Source: Gordionus sp. m RMFG-2023 (taxonomy: Eukaryota > Nematomorpha > Gordioida > Chordodea > Parachordodidae). From it: DNA of 64,000 nt. Positions 1 through 13,241 of the stretch are shown here, piece by piece; position 1 is the first letter of the stretch, and every line of letters begins with the position of its first letter. Both the position numbers and the translations under genes were made by a program. Under the pieces are notes generated by a model. The model saw only the letters and a program-made list of their open reading frames with translations. It was not told the DNA's origin and ran no database searches. The stretch spans positions 22,616,508 to 22,680,507 of the forward strand of contig NC_088776.1 of assembly GCF_954871325.1 (NCBI RefSeq), in the 5' to 3' direction.

Positions 1-1009
1 TCCAAGGGACTAGCGTCATTCAATCAGGGCTGACAGAGGGTTCCAGTGTAGAAGGAATATTTGCGGATTTCAAGATTTTATTGATGATCGAATTGATGGC
101 ATAGTGCCTGGATAATTTGCCTTTTGAAAACGACAGTATGGGGGGGGGGGGTCTAAGTCTATCGATATGAGTTTCACAAGGGACAAATAATGTCGGCGTT
201 ACGATTTCACAAAACGAAGACCTATAGCTATTTTAAGTTCTTCGTTAGTTAATAAACAAGCGTAAATTAGAACTAGGTACAGTTTCTAACTATTCGTAGC
301 CAAGGTGGCATATGACTGAGGCTGGAATTATTTGATCCAGCAAAAGTCGTATTGTTGTCATTCTGTATACTCGGGGTTGGGTTTAAGGGGAGAAAGAGCG
401 ATGGAGATTTTCTTTGAACAGCTTTGAAATGTAAGTATTCAACGCAATGCTGTATCAATGGTAAATTTCAGTCTCTTTGTCTTAAATTTGGATATGAGCG
501 GCTTGGAGAATCTTTGCTCCAGAGGTTTAATGCTAGCATATGATGTGAATTCGATAGTATTCAAGTCTCCAAGTGTGTATAGAAATTTAGCAACTGAGGA
601 TAAAAAGGCTGAAATGCTTAAAAATATCGGGGAATGGATACCTATACCACCTAGCTTTGGTGGAAGGGTAGCTTGCATACTGAAGAGTGAAGAGAATTTG
701 ATATTTAAAATAGATTCGAGAGTATTTTTATAATGAACTACAAGGTCTTATAATATTTCAAGGGACATGAAAATTGTTGATGAACGAAAGGCATGTAAAA
801 TTTTAGGAATGAATAAAAAATATTTAAATAAATAAAAAGCCTGATGAGCAGGTAAATCTTTTAAAATATTTTTATTTCTATTGAATTTGACAAGAAATTC
901 ATCTCTGAAATGAAATATTGCACTTTCACCTCCAATGGGTGTACCTAGGTGGGTAAACTTAGTTTTGTTCACTACAATAAAATTTTCAGGTGGGCAGACC
1001 TATTTAAGG
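1..1009. other. Unassigned left edge with one unrecognised open frame
   Basis: This stretch is less AT-rich than the window average and holds one 91-codon + strand frame (458-733) starting MVNFSLFVLNLDM and containing EWIPIPPSFGGR. I do not recognise the product and see no domain, signal peptide or membrane segment. A G homopolymer lies near 139-148. It could be a decayed repeat coding region or an isolated exon. It does not resemble the upstream membrane segments of the choline transporter that begins at 2020, so I do not attach it to that gene. Confidence 0.25.
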
Positions 1010-1911
1010 GTGTGATAAATTAATTTTAAAATAAACTAATTTTAAAATTTATTAATTTAAAATTTTGTAATGTCTGATTGTGTTCACAAAGGATATGCAA
1101 CAAAAATATAATTTCCCGTCCAAATAGATTTTCTTTTCTTAAATTGTTACATTGCTGGGTTTCATAATTTAGTAACCAAATTCAATTAATAAACCTATTT
1201 TTATTATATCTCTTTATATTTAGCACAATATTTTCCATATTTTTTGCCCTCAAGTTGCTGGTAATATTTATGGAATTTCATATAAATGTTTTTTTTTAAA
1301 TTTTACTAAATTAGATCATAGAACTTAGTATAAGGAACGACAAAAACTTGGATTATTTTAGAATTAATTAATTTTTGAATAAACGACTAAATTAGTAATT
1401 ATTACTTACTAATTAAGAAAAGTTTTCAGGCCAGGCCTGGATTTTTTAAAAATATATTATATTTATTTTTGATTTTATAGCTAATAATGGCGATTTCAAA
1501 TATTTTTTTTTAAAATATACGGCCTGGCCTAGATATATTTTTAAAAAAAATTAAAATACATCCCGGCCTGTGTACCCGGACCGTGCTTAGTGCCGGGCCT
1601 GCAGGTCTCAAATAATATTCTATTTTCCGATATTTTTTTTCGGTTTAATTATTTTTTTATATAAATAAATTGTATATATTTTTCCAAATAATTGATTATA
1701 ATTATTATATCCTAATTTTTTTATTAAATAAATGCGTTCAGTAAATAAATAGTGCGTTTATGAATGATATATAAAGTAACTTATTATGTAACTAGTTACT
1801 TTTGAAATATAACTGTAACAAATGTAACTAGTAACTGCAACTAGTTATATTTTTACCAATGAAACTAGTAACTGTAACTAGTTATATTTCAAGGTTACTT
1901 TTAAAAACACT
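1010..1911 (+). mobile_element. Deletion derivative of the 42.5-kb hAT family
   Basis: Positions 1010-1400 repeat the 5' non-coding part of the hAT at 42527 (shared GATAAATTAATTTTAA and TTTCTTTTCTTAAATTGTTA). Positions 1620-1911 repeat its 3' end, including TAACTAGTTAC subterminal motifs and an end in AACACTAG. The whole transposase is missing. The left terminus itself is not present, so this copy is truncated on that side. A GGCC-rich repeat sits between the two halves. It is non-autonomous and older than the full copy. Confidence 0.75.
1430..1612. repeat. GGCC-rich dispersed repeat inside the hAT derivative
   Basis: Alternating GGCCTGGCC/CCCGGCC blocks and A/T-rich spacers end in GGGCCTGCAGGTCTC, the inverted end motif of the GGCC-rich family seen also at 26185, 36688 and 50748. 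It shares TAATAATGGCGATTTCAAAT with the 26185 copy. The left end motif is lost. Confidence 0.6.
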
Positions 1912-2019
1912 AGTAAAAACGATTATGATTTATATGTATGAAACGGGTCTTTATTGATTTATTATCAAACATAAAATAATATATACTATTTTTTTATCCA
2001 CCATAAGGTTTATTTTCAG

Positions 2020-5000
2020 AGAGTCTTATCAGCCAAAACAGCCTATAAAGCTCAGCTTTTATCCTACGTTGCCGCTTTAGGGTGTTTTATTATGGCTGTA
2101 CCATCGGTTATCATTGGTATCGTAGGATATTCCACGAGTAAACTCATTTTTTAGCTAAAAAATTTTAATTTTTAGGAAAACCTTATAAAACAAGATAATT
2201 TATATAAAAATAGGAAGGAGTGTTTATTTAAAGATTTTATCATATGACCTCTTTATTCTGACGTTTGATGTGGTGTGTATTATCCTAGTTTACTACTAGA
2301 GCTCCATATTCATAAGTTTTGAAAGAATGAAGGGGGGGGGGAGGCATATTATTATTTTTATATCAAATGATCTCTTTATTCTAGCTTTAAAGGGGGCGGG
2401 GTTTTTGCCTAGTTTACAACCATAGCCCTATATTTATGGAGAGAGGGGTTATATCTTAAATTTTTAATTTAAATTAGGTAATATTATGCATATATTATTC
2501 TAATTTAAAAACCGGGAGCATTCAGGAAATGTAGGGAATATTCCCAAGAACGTTGTAGAACAAACTTTAGTGTAATATTTAAACATTTATAATATCATTA
2601 GTAAAAGCTACAAGATATAATTAAATTAGTGATCTGCATCGGGCCTAATTTTTCAAACCCGGCCCTAAATTTTTTTAAAAATAGGCCCAGCCTGGATTTA
2701 TTTAAATATATTAATTCTTTTAAGATATTTTACTCAAAATAAAAGATATATGTCATATGGTGTCTTGTTTCTATAAATAAAATTAAATATTTTTATTTGA
2801 CATAAAAAATTCAACATAAAATTGATAAATTTAGATATATTTTAAAAAAAATCTAAAGCCAGACCCGGCCGAAATTTTTAAAAAATAGGCCCGACCCAGC
2901 TCGTTACTTTTGCAGATCTCTAATAGAATTATTATATTATATTTTCCATATAATGGTATTTAGATTTTTATTTGACTTTCTTAAAGCAAAATTGTAATGG
3001 AATATTTACCTAAAACCTGCACTATTATATCACGAATTTTAATATAAAGGTTGGTAATTTTCATTTGCTTATTTCAAATACATCAAATATTATATTTTTC
3101 TCTGGTTATGGTAATTTCTTTTTTCTTTTTAACCCTCTTTAATTTATTGGACATACGACCGTTTAATTTTATAGGAATTCATAACCAAATTTGGAGAAAT
3201 AATATTATAAATATTTTGAGATATGATATTCATAAGAAAACCGTTGCATTATTGGCACATTCTTTTTGAATGGTTTAAGTAAGAGCTGAATATAATTATA
3301 GTAAATTAAGAATAAAATGTGTTACATAAATAAATGACTAATATATATAATTTTTGTACATATTTAAGTAAAATTTGCTTATTGCATAATATTAATTTAA
3401 TAAAACTAATTTAAACATAAACTTAGCTGGAGAGACTTGACCTCCAAAGACCTCCAGGTAATTAGGACCCTGAATTACTATCTACTTTCTATTGATTGGT
3501 ATCATGTATTCCTCCCAAATTAGACATTTTTATTCGATATGTAAATATATCAAAGTATTTATTGCAGAGGGAGAAAATAATACTAATATTTACATAATCT
3601 GAAAAAAATTCTGATTAAATTATGTAATTTATTAGGATGGAACGAAACAACATATGATGGTCCTATACCGATACCCCCGGAAAATGAAAAATTAATTTTG
3701 CCATTAGTTCTTCAATATTTAACACCACCTGTAGTGACTTTTATAGGTTTAGGCGCTGTTTCTGCAGCTGTCATGTCCTCATCTGACTCTTCCATTCTAA
3801 GCGCTGCGTCTATGTTTGCTAGAAACATTTACAAATTACTCATACACCAAAAAGTATATATTTGATATAAATTTACATAATAGACATAAATATAACGACA
3901 GTTATTTGTAAGTTCAAATCCGATTAAAATTCTATCGATATTAATGCTTAATGAATTCGGCATAGGGAACTAAATCACAAATCACTAACTCTCACCTTAA
4001 AAACATTTTTGAAACATTCTTTTTAAACTTGATTTTTATTATGCTTTAAATAAAATTACATTTTATCATTTCTTTATTTGTCCCCTATATTTCATTTCAA
4101 TTATCCTAAATCTCACTACAGTAGTTTAATTCAATATCTCTTTTAATTCTTCTCGTGTATCTAGCAAAAGAATCACATATCCCTTTATAAGCGTCATTAT
4201 AAAAAAAATAGTATACAATTACAGATGTTAATTTTCTCTTTTCATTTGTCACAATAATGTTGTAATTATTTTATTATTATTTGGTATAAGTTTCAAAATT
4301 AGTTATTCCAAAAGCTCGGCTAACCAGGTATTTAGTTTTTCTATATTTTTTAGCATGATGCCAATTTTTTCTAATAATTTTTTTCTTTATATTATTTACC
4401 AAGCGGATAAAAATAATATACAATAAAGTACTAAATAATGATAAAATTTTCAAAATAATTGCCACTATACCGGCTAAATCAATCATAGGCACTAATAAAG
4501 CACCCATTGTCATAAGCTGAAATAATATAAAGATAATATATAAATTAAGATGCACAATAAAAAAATGATTAAGGGGACATAAAAAAATATCTAATCATAA
4601 TTTTTCAAAGGCCGAGCCCTGACATCCCCTCTCCTAGATAAATCCTGCCCACGCCACTGTTATAATAATAATATTTTTAATCTTTAGTGTTAATAGTTTT
4701 TATTTAAAACTTTGTTCATACTATAATTTAACGTGAAGCTAATATAGGGGAGACCAGGGCTATTTCCTACATTTGTGATGTAAGTGCCAAAATTATAAAA
4801 ATAAGACTTTTCGCAAAATCATTAAGCTATAATTTCATTATGCTAAATAACTTTTGTCTAAGTATTATTTTTCTTCGAAGGATAATGGCAGACTCGTTTT
4901 GCAATTCCGGACAAATCTGGGGGTATTTGCAGATATTTTTTGGCATGATTTTAATAAATTTTAAAATCGACAAATTATATAAGTCTTTATTAATGAACTT

Positions 5001-8000
5001 GATATTATATAAAAATAAAGTTAACAAGCTCATAAAAAAAGGATCATCGTTAGCACAGATTCATGTTCCCATCCTTTACTAACCTACATTCTAACTATTC
5101 CTGGTTATCATGATTATTATAATTTTTACAACATACAAGATATAAACAATCATTTGAATTCATATAAAAAATTTAATAATTTTTTTATTTTTTATGTATT
5201 TTTAAAATAAATGCATGAATAAAATATTTAGTGTCAGCCATTGTCCCCGGGCACATTACCCAAGAGAAATAATCTTCGTTAATACTATCATTATCATATA
5301 ACTCACAATTCAAAATCTATGAAATCTTATTTTATATTTAGTAAGGATTCAATGGTCACTGTATGAATTTTAATGTGTAAAACATAAATAATTTTATTTT
5401 AAACATCTAGCAAACCTCTTTTTAGTTTTAGTTATAAAAAGAGGTATTTTGCTTTAAAGTTTTCCAAAGTGTCAAAGATGATTTTTTTATTCAAATTAGT
5501 CATAATATATTATCTATTTTGGTTATAAAATTCAAGTCTTAAATTCAAATAGTTTTATAAGGATTTTCGAAATTACCCCATATCCAAAATAGCCCCTGTC
5601 TCCCTTATAGTTTTTATTCATATTAAAATTTTAAAAGTGCTTTGGTTAGCATATCGATAGAAAAAAAATTACGACCAAAGGCTTTAATCTAAGATTTTAA
5701 GGTATAAAAATACCGGTATTACATTCACATTTGATCCATGTTATAAATAAATATGTTACAAATTCTTGAATAATTTTGAAAAATCATCGCATAAAGGCTA
5801 CAGATCGAGAAGTGATTTGGGTTATGCGGATAGCTATAATTGGTGTAGGGGTACTTGCTACAGTTCTCGCGATATCGATAACAACAATATATGGTTTATG
5901 GTACCTTTGTGCTGACTTAGTGTATGTCATATTGTTTCCACAACTTGTATGTACAGTTTACTATCCTGTTAGTAACTTATATGGATCTCTTTCGGGTAAT
6001 TATCCATAACATAAATTAAATTTGAGAATTAAATAAGTCATTTTATTATTTTTTTTATTTACTACTAATGGTTGAGTGAGATAACATGAAATTTATTGGT
6101 GATATTTGCAAAACTAGCATTTAATTTTTAACTTTTGTATTAGGGCTTGAAATACCAATATAAAATCCTCAAATATTTTTTACATATTAGTATTAAAATA
6201 TAATGTAAATAATATAAGTATGTATTTATTTTGTTTACTTATTTAATAAAATTATTTTACTTTAATTTTAAAAGCGTACTTTATTGGCCTTTTATTCAGA
6301 TGCCTTGGAGGAGAACCTTTGCTCCATTTACCCATTGCATTAAAATACCCATATTATTCGGATAAATATGGACAATTATTCCCGTTTAAAACATTTTCCA
6401 TGTTACTCAGTCTGATTACGCTACTTGGAGTATCGTTCATCACCGAGTACATATTTGTCAACAACTACTTACCCCCCAAATTTGACTTTTTAGAAGTTAG
6501 CTCTATATAATTATAAACAAAGCTTAGATAAGATGTTATACGGAATTTTTAATAATTTTTTTTTTCGACTGGAATCTTCGAAAAATTTATTTTGAGGAAA
6601 AACGAAAATCTTTAACTGAAAAAATTTTTTTTAATAAATTTTACCTAAAAATCTTAAAATAAATCTTACCTGAAAATTTTTTAATTAAATTTTCTATGGA
6701 AATTTTAAAATTCATTATTTTATCAAAATCCTTAAGATTTGGAGACTCTTCACTCTACATAATGAAATATTTATTTTTATCATGATGAAACATTAATTTT
6801 TGATTTATATGTATTATAATAAAGAAGCAACATAATAAATGGAATTGTGGTGAGCTTTGGTGAGATTAGACAAGTCACATCAATTTTTTTATAATTTTAC
6901 GGTGAGATTAGACAAGTCACATCAATTTTTTTATAATTTTACGTAAACGAATATAATAATATTCGACTTCTGGCTGCCATTATTCATCATACCTTTGAAA
7001 ATAATATAAGGGATTAAAGTATTGCTAACATTAGACAATGATCTCTGCAGATTGTATACACATTATCATGCATACTAAAAATAATTCATCCCCACCCCCA
7101 CCAATTTTCCCACAACAAATATACAATATATTACTATAAACAGGAATTTAAAAGTAACGACTATAATTAAAAAATTTTACAAAGGCATTTTTTAAAGGAA
7201 AGTGAAAACCTAAAATATTATTTTTTATACAAATATAACATGGCTAAAAGCCTTTAATAAATGGACCTAAAGAATTTTAATAAAATTTGTGAGATAAAAC
7301 CTAATAGTGCCAGCTAATTTCTTCCTCCACCTATAGCTTATGTAGGCAAGAAACCGATTGCAAGACAAAAATTAAATTCTAATTATCCATAGATCATGAA
7401 ATCATAGATTTTTTTAAAAACTGAAAATTTGCACTTTAATCAGGCCTTAGACAAGTAAAGAAAAGCAAGTAAGAATGCTGATTGTATAAAATCCAAAGAT
7501 TTGGGTGCGTATACGACCTAAACTTTATCATTTTGAGAAAAAGAAAATAATGAGAAGTAAAATATATAAGAAAGGTGGAACAATCTAAAAGGAGAAAATG
7601 TGATTCAATCCAGAGTAAATTAATTGTAAATAAAGTAAATAAAGTAAGATTGTTTATTATGAAAAACTGATATATACAAAGATTGGAAAGGAAAAGGGAA
7701 TCATTATGCAAAGTAAATGGGAATTTTTTATAAATCAGCGATAGAAAATAAATAGCTAAAGAATACTAAAGGTGATTTTAATATGGTATAATCTCTATTT
7801 TTTATAAATATAAATATTTACTCAATTTATATAAGTGCATCGTTAATATTCCGGAAGATGTTATTCAAGTCAAAGAACCTCAAGAAGGTGAGATGATAGC
7901 TTTAAACTCTCCCTATAGGAAATACCTTAAAAATGATGACGAAGAAAAAGGTGAAGATAACCCAGTCTTCGACGATAAAGATGATGTGAAATACAATGTA

Positions 8001-8003
8001 TAA
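2020..8003 (+). CDS. High-affinity choline transporter, 3' half (five exons)
   Basis: Sodium-coupled choline uptake transporter of the SLC5A7/CHT1 type, a multi-pass membrane protein of cholinergic nerve terminals. Exons are 2020-2137, 3636-3853, 5797-5995, 6275-6495 and 7836-8003; all junctions keep frame with GT..AG ends. The protein reads from [20 protein letters not shown] through [56 protein letters not shown] and [14 protein letters not shown] to LPPKFDFLE. These match the C-terminal half of animal CHT1 in order. The last exon encodes [20 protein letters not shown] and an acidic cytosolic tail ending KYNV, typical of invertebrate CHT1. Earlier exons lie before the window. The acceptor of the third exon (after ATAAAG) lacks a good pyrimidine tract and is placed by homology. 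Introns carry the repeats at 2627, 4747 and 6859. Confidence 0.93.
2627..2922. repeat. GGCC-rich non-autonomous element
   Basis: Ends are inverted: TAGTGATCTGCATCGGGCC on the left and GCAGATCTCTA on the right. GGCCC/CCCGGCC blocks are concentrated near both ends around an AT-rich middle. The hAT-like terminal pattern (TAGAGATCTGC) matches other copies in the window, but I could not see a convincing 8-bp target duplication. It lies in the first visible intron of the choline transporter. Confidence 0.6.
4612..4661 (-). repeat. Single terminus of a hAT-like repeat
   Basis: Read on the minus strand this begins CAGTGGCGTGGGCAGGATTT, the sort of end found in Tip100-type hAT elements. I found no partner end nearby, so this is a fragment. 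The minus-strand open frame just to its left (4277-4555) is hydrophobic and unrecognised. Confidence 0.35.
4747..5605. mobile_element. Pogo-end MITE in a choline transporter intron
   Basis: Inverted ends GGGGAGACCAGGGCTATTT and AAATAGCCCCTGTCTCCCT are flanked on both sides by TA (4745-4746, 5606-5607), the target duplication of the Tc1/mariner/pogo superfamily. The end sequence closely resembles that of the pogo element at 51476 (GGGGAGACTGGGG). No transposase is present in its 859 bp. Within it, 4840-5082 is an open frame without recognisable homology. It was probably mobilised by a pogo-family transposase. Confidence 0.75.
6859..6942. repeat. Two perfect 42-bp tandem copies
   Basis: The unit starting GGTGAGATTAGACAAGTCAC occurs at 6859-6900 and again, identical, at 6901-6942, in the last intron of the choline transporter. 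Confidence 0.9.
7086..7350. repeat. Dispersed AT-rich repeat, related to 58915-59250
   Basis: Shares a C-rich start, TATACAATATAT(T/C)ACTATAAA, the GTAACGAC/ATAACGAC stretch, GTGAAAACC and a GCTAAAAG/GCCAAAAG segment, in the same order, with the copy near 58.9-59.2 kb. No coding capacity. No clear ends. Confidence 0.5.
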
Positions 8004-9947
8004 TTTTGACTAATTATTGAAATCATTATTTGTATTTATTTTTTAATATTTTTTTAAACTAATTTATTTTTCTTCTTTTTACTCTTACTTTTCTTCATTT
8101 GTGAGAAGAGTTAATGGAATTTTATGGAATTAATCAATTTAGAATGCATAGATTAATCACTCTTCTTAGGTCTGGAATCTAGAAAACAATCAATATGAAT
8201 TTTTTTATATTCATTTTTATATTTGGAATATATCTAAGAATGATTTACTGTAATTTGAATGATTTATCAACTGAATTACGATTGTTTTATACTAGTTGCA
8301 TTTTCGTACAATATCATTATATATTTTTTTTTTTATAAAAGGATGTTAAACTATCAAATCAAACCTCTATATTTATGCGTAGAACTTCATCGAATTCCAT
8401 GGCTAACGGTATTAAAAAGGAATCTATTTAATAACATCCACCCCCCCCCCATCCCACCCTACTCGATTAAATCTTTTTAGGAAAAATATTTCAGAATAAA
8501 TGTAACATATTTGTTTAGCTTTAATTTCTAATGCACAATCTTTATAAATATTTTAAAAAGAAAAACAATTAAATTATTTGTCTAAAAATATTATATCTAA
8601 TATATCGATTCCTCTACTCTAAATGAATCACAGATTCATCTCCTTGCTTTTTTGCTTATTGTTTTTAGTCACCTATATATTTACATATTTATATTGTGTC
8701 AATGTTAAACAACCCCCAAATCAGTTTAAGTCAAATTATTTGTGATTTTTATATTGTAATAAAAAAAAATATAAAAAACTTAATAAGTTAATATAATACC
8801 AAGAAATATTTTATAATCAGATTGTAATAATTCAAGGAACTCATATATTGTAAACATTTCCGATAAATTTAATCCATCGTGGTGAAAAAATTTGTAAATT
8901 TATAGTAGTCAAACATGTGTATAAATATTTTTATACAAATATATATATCCATAAATAAATGAAATTTAAAAATTCTTTATATATGTTTGAGCCACCACTT
9001 AAAGGCATGCCATATATGGCGTAATTTTATTTTATAAAAATAATCATTAGTAAATTATTTTAAATGTTGGAGATAGTATATTCGATTTTATTAATCAGTT
9101 TATAGGGAATTTGTGAGATGATCTGGTTTCTTAATTATAGTTTAAAATTAGATTTTACACTCTGGAGAAATAGATTCTACAAAAATCTTTGTCGATAAAT
9201 TTTTATATATCAAATTGATAGAAAATGATGCAAATCAAACTTTATGCCCTGTTTAATTCGTTTGTCTTATTTTCTTAAACATATATGGATGCAATTGATG
9301 TTAATTAGTATCATTTTTAAACTCGTGCAAGAAAATATATTAATTTGATATAAATAAAAGAAATCCACCCAATTTTTTAAATATAAATTTTTACAATTTT
9401 CAAATTCTTTTGAGAAACTTTATTGAAATAATTAAGGCTTTTATGCAGCATCCCTGCTTTTAACCGCTCTACATAATCATCTTAAAGATAGATTTAATTT
9501 GGATCTCATTATTATATCTAGGCGATGACACCCTTTGTGCTTTTCCCCCATTATGCCCATACCTACTAAAGTAAAATCCCCTCAAGAATCATACCCCGCC
9601 ATTCCCCTTCCAAGAAAACAATATTCTTTTGGTTTTTAAACATTTTACCCATTTAATATCCTCATTCTCCATCAAACGATAATCAAATTCTATAAAACGG
9701 TTAAAACTGTTTTTTTACATATTTGTAAATTAAAATAAATTAAAGGTTGAAGAATTGACCAGGTATTTAAAAAAATATATTTAAAATTGAATAGACTTTA
9801 TGACATTATATAGGCTGAATATAAATTGAAAACAGTAAAATTTAGATTAACTAATAAAAATAACCAAAATTCTTTTTTAAAGATACTCCCATAAAGATGC
9901 AACTACAACAAAAATTAGGTGAAAATCAAAACTAAATACCATACTAG
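8004..9947. other. Intergenic region after the choline transporter
   Basis: AT-rich sequence containing the transporter's 3' untranslated region. An AATAAA lies at 8495-8500, but such hexamers are frequent by chance here. A C homopolymer (about 8441-8450) is present. I see no gene or repeat with recognisable ends. Confidence 0.5.
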
Positions 9948-9955
9948 GGTTTCAC

Positions 9956-12900
9956 CAGAGTTGTTAAAGTAGCGCGCTACTTAGCGCGCTATCTTTTTTG
10001 GTAGCTATAACTAATAGCCGCTACTTTTTTTTTAATTATTTAATTTTTAGCGTGCTACTTTTAAAAAATATAATGAATGTAAGTATAAACATGAAAATTT
10101 AAATATAATATCATAATTAATTATAATTTAATTTATTATTTAATTTTGAAATTTAAATATATTTTCAATTTTTAATTTATATTTTCAATCTGTGTTAATA
10201 ATCTAAAATGGCATCGCCCATGGATATCCAAATCCTTGAAAGTGATTCAGACATGGAAGATTCAATGGAAGAAAATGTACTTAATAGCTCTAATAACGAT
10301 TTCCCATTCCCTAGATTTGAAAAATTTTTTAAAATAAATATTAAAACAAAATCTGGATTCAAATTCATGTGCTTAAAATGTAAAAAAAATATATCATCAA
10401 ATCAATCGAGTAGCTATAACCTGAAGAAACACCTAAAGGTAAATTGTTATTTTTACATTATAATATTATTTATTTTATTAGACTGTTCACGCCAATTGCT
10501 ATAAGGAAATAGAGAAACATATAAAAAAATTTGGTATAGGAGAATCTTCATTCAAAAAGACAAATACTATCCAAACCAAATTAACTGATAATAAACATGC
10601 CAATATTTCACAAAAATTGGCTGATAAAGTAATTGTTGATTTTATTATTGACACAGTTCAGCCATTGTCCTTGGTTGATAATCCATCATTTACTATTATG
10701 ATTAAAACTTTATCCCTGGCACAACAGTTTTATGTCGCCAGACACTTATGAATAAAATAGCCGACAACTTCAAAGTGATGAAAGATGCTCTAATAGTAGA
10801 GTTATCAGATATATCTTATGTATGTACCACGGCAGATAGTTGGACACATAACAGAAGGTAAAAACTAATTTATATTTATAAATTGATCTGATTAAATATT
10901 TTTAGAGCTTATTTGGGAATCACAGCCCATTAATTAGACCCTAGGACTTTAAAAAGAAGATCTGTAACCTTAGCCCTTAAAAGGATTATAGGATGCCAGA
11001 CATGTGACGTACTTGCAAATAAAATTATTGACATCCACAAGTCTTTTAGGATTCATAATAAAGTTTGCAAGATGGTTACTGATAATGGGTCTAACTACCT
11101 GAAGGCATTTAGTTAATATCACAAATTTATTTCTAATATTTATTTTAAGTTATGATTTTTTGGGCAGTAAATTAATCAGAATGGAATGATTATTATTTAA
11201 TCTATAAAATATTTATTATTTTAATATTTCACATTATTTATAGAATTTTTATTAACTAAATTCACACATATTTTAGTAATATTATAATTATCATAATTTA
11301 TATCAAATTATAAATAAAATTAGTGAAATTAACTAATAAAATATAAAACAGAGGTGGATTATTTCATCAATTTTTATTGTACAGTGTCATTGAGCTAATC
11401 TAACATTTAATAAGATATGGTTATTGAATATTTAATGGATGATTAGATTTTTACTATATTTATTTCTTATTGATTAATTGCCATCAATTTATATACAGTA
11501 CAGGGAATTCATTCAATGTATTCATTTGATAAAATATTTTTGCTTAGTTACATTATAATTCCTGAGGTTCAAAATTTAGAATACTATGAAATGATTTTTC
11601 CACTCCATTTTTGATAAATATTACTAGACATTTCTATTAAAACTGGATGAATAATTTAATTTGTCCTATTTAATATGAATATAGAATATTTGGTGAGGAT
11701 AATGCTGAAGATGAGATACAGAATGATAGTCAACATGTATTGGAAGAGGAGGAAATAGGTGTTGATGCCAATGATATTAATGAGATCTTAGAAGAAGGTT
11801 TAAATTATTTTATATTACATGTTAATCTAATCAATATTCTATAGGATCTTCAACTAACTCCACAATGTTAACCAGCCATCGAGATGCTCCTGTCATAATT
11901 TAAATTTGATAGCAACAGTAGATGCTGAAGGAGCTTTAAATGATGAAGATTTTAAAAGGGTGTCAAGATCGACATTTTATAAATGTCAAACTTTATGGAA
12001 TAAGCAGAACAAATCTCCTAAAAGTTCTGACATGTTTAAAAAAAAATTAGGGAGGTATTTATTAACCCCTAATCGTACAAGATGGAATTCTGTATACCAA
12101 GCAATAAAACTAATCGCCTTTTTCTGGAGGAAAGAAGATTAGAGATTAATTATCTCTGTGATCTTGTTGAAATTGAATATATTAACGATTAAGAGCATAC
12201 TTTTATAAAAGAGTATACAGAAGTAATTCTAATTAATAATGATTCATTTCCATATCATTTTAATTTTTTAGGTTATGCAATATGTTGCTGTTTCCCTTGA
12301 AATTTTGGAAGGTGAGGATAATATGGAGATGGGGTATTATGTTCCCACTTTAATTATCCTAAATACCAAATTAAAGAGATTGAATAATCTAATCTTATGC
12401 CAGCCCCTAGTAGACTCTCTGTTAAAAGGCATTGAGAGAAGGTAAATAAAATTTATATTGTTTTGATTTTGATTGAAGATTTATTCTAACTTAATGTTTA
12501 AAGCTAAAAAATTTATAAAATTTTATGATTAAGATATATTTAAAATACTCTATTTTTGTAACTTTTAGATTCCCAAACTTATACAATGATGACAATGTCT
12601 TAGCGGCGATGGTTCATCCAAAGTTTAAACTAAACTGGCCATATATAAATTCCGATGATGCCAAACATCAACGCGATAGGCTAATGGCGAAGCTGAATAA
12701 TCTTACTCCAACAAATATAGATTGCCGAGTATCTACCACCAAATAATTTTTTTGAAATTAAAGATGATTTAATAGAAAATCCAATTGATCTTTTTTTTCA
12801 ATCAAAAAATATTGAAATGAATATTTTTGATAATTTTTCATATATTAAAAAATATATATAATTAAATACCCCCTTGCCCTCAAGTGCTAGTGTCGAGAGA

Positions 12901-13241
12901 TTATTTAGTAAAGCAAAGCTTATACTTTCTGATCGTCGCTCTAGACTTGGGGATGATAATATTGAAATGATATTATTATTAAAATGCAACAAATTAAAAT
13001 AAATATATTGCTTATATTTTTATAATCTAAACTAACTATATTTTTATATTTATAATTGTTGATTTTTATATATTATTTATTATACATTTACACTATATAA
13101 GCAAAAAAATAAATAAAAAAAATTTGTTTCATTTGTTTCTAAATTTTTTTTTATAAAAAGTAGCTAATAGCGCGCTACTTTTTTTGACAAATAGCGAAAG
13201 CGGTAGCGCGCTACTTTTAAAAATAGCGTTTAACAACTCTG
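9956..13241 (+). mobile_element. Full-length but broken hAT transposon
   Basis: Terminal inverted repeats begin CAGAGTTGTTAAA, followed by GCGCGCTA-rich subterminal motifs. The element is flanked by a perfect 8-bp target duplication GGTTTCAC (9948-9955 and 13242-13249), diagnostic for hAT. The 3286-bp body carries a decayed transposase. An internally deleted, inverted relative lies at 61716-63111. The exact target duplication means that the insertion is not very ancient although its gene is damaged. Confidence 0.92.
10208..13002 (+). pseudogene. hAT transposase pseudogene
   Basis: Split coding sequence laid out like the better copy at 43235. A BED-type finger (CLKCKKN...YNLKKHLK) spans 10208-10438. 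Next comes a segment reading YVCTTADSWT, then RIHNKVCKMVTDNGSNYLKAF, then PSRCSCHNLNLIATVDAEG at about 11890. NLYNDDNVLAAMVHPKFKLNW is at about 12580. The C-terminal dimerisation motif SSASVERLFSKAKLI is near 12885. Visible damage includes a frameshift near 10740, a stop replacing the conserved Trp of the HWID-like motif near 10933, another frame change near 11870, and stops near 12744 and 12859. A roughly 570-bp non-coding block (11113-11683) separates parts that are 40 bp apart in the other copy, suggesting an insertion. It cannot make a full transposase. Confidence 0.85.

Noticed and set aside
3430-3480. Small hairpin around ACCTCCAAAGACCTCCAGGT as a tRNA-like or regulatory RNA
   Set aside because: No cloverleaf, no A/B box; just a short local symmetry.
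4277-4555. Minus-strand 92-codon hydrophobic frame
   Set aside because: Lies in a choline transporter intron, has no recognisable homology, and its composition is what AT-rich DNA gives by chance.
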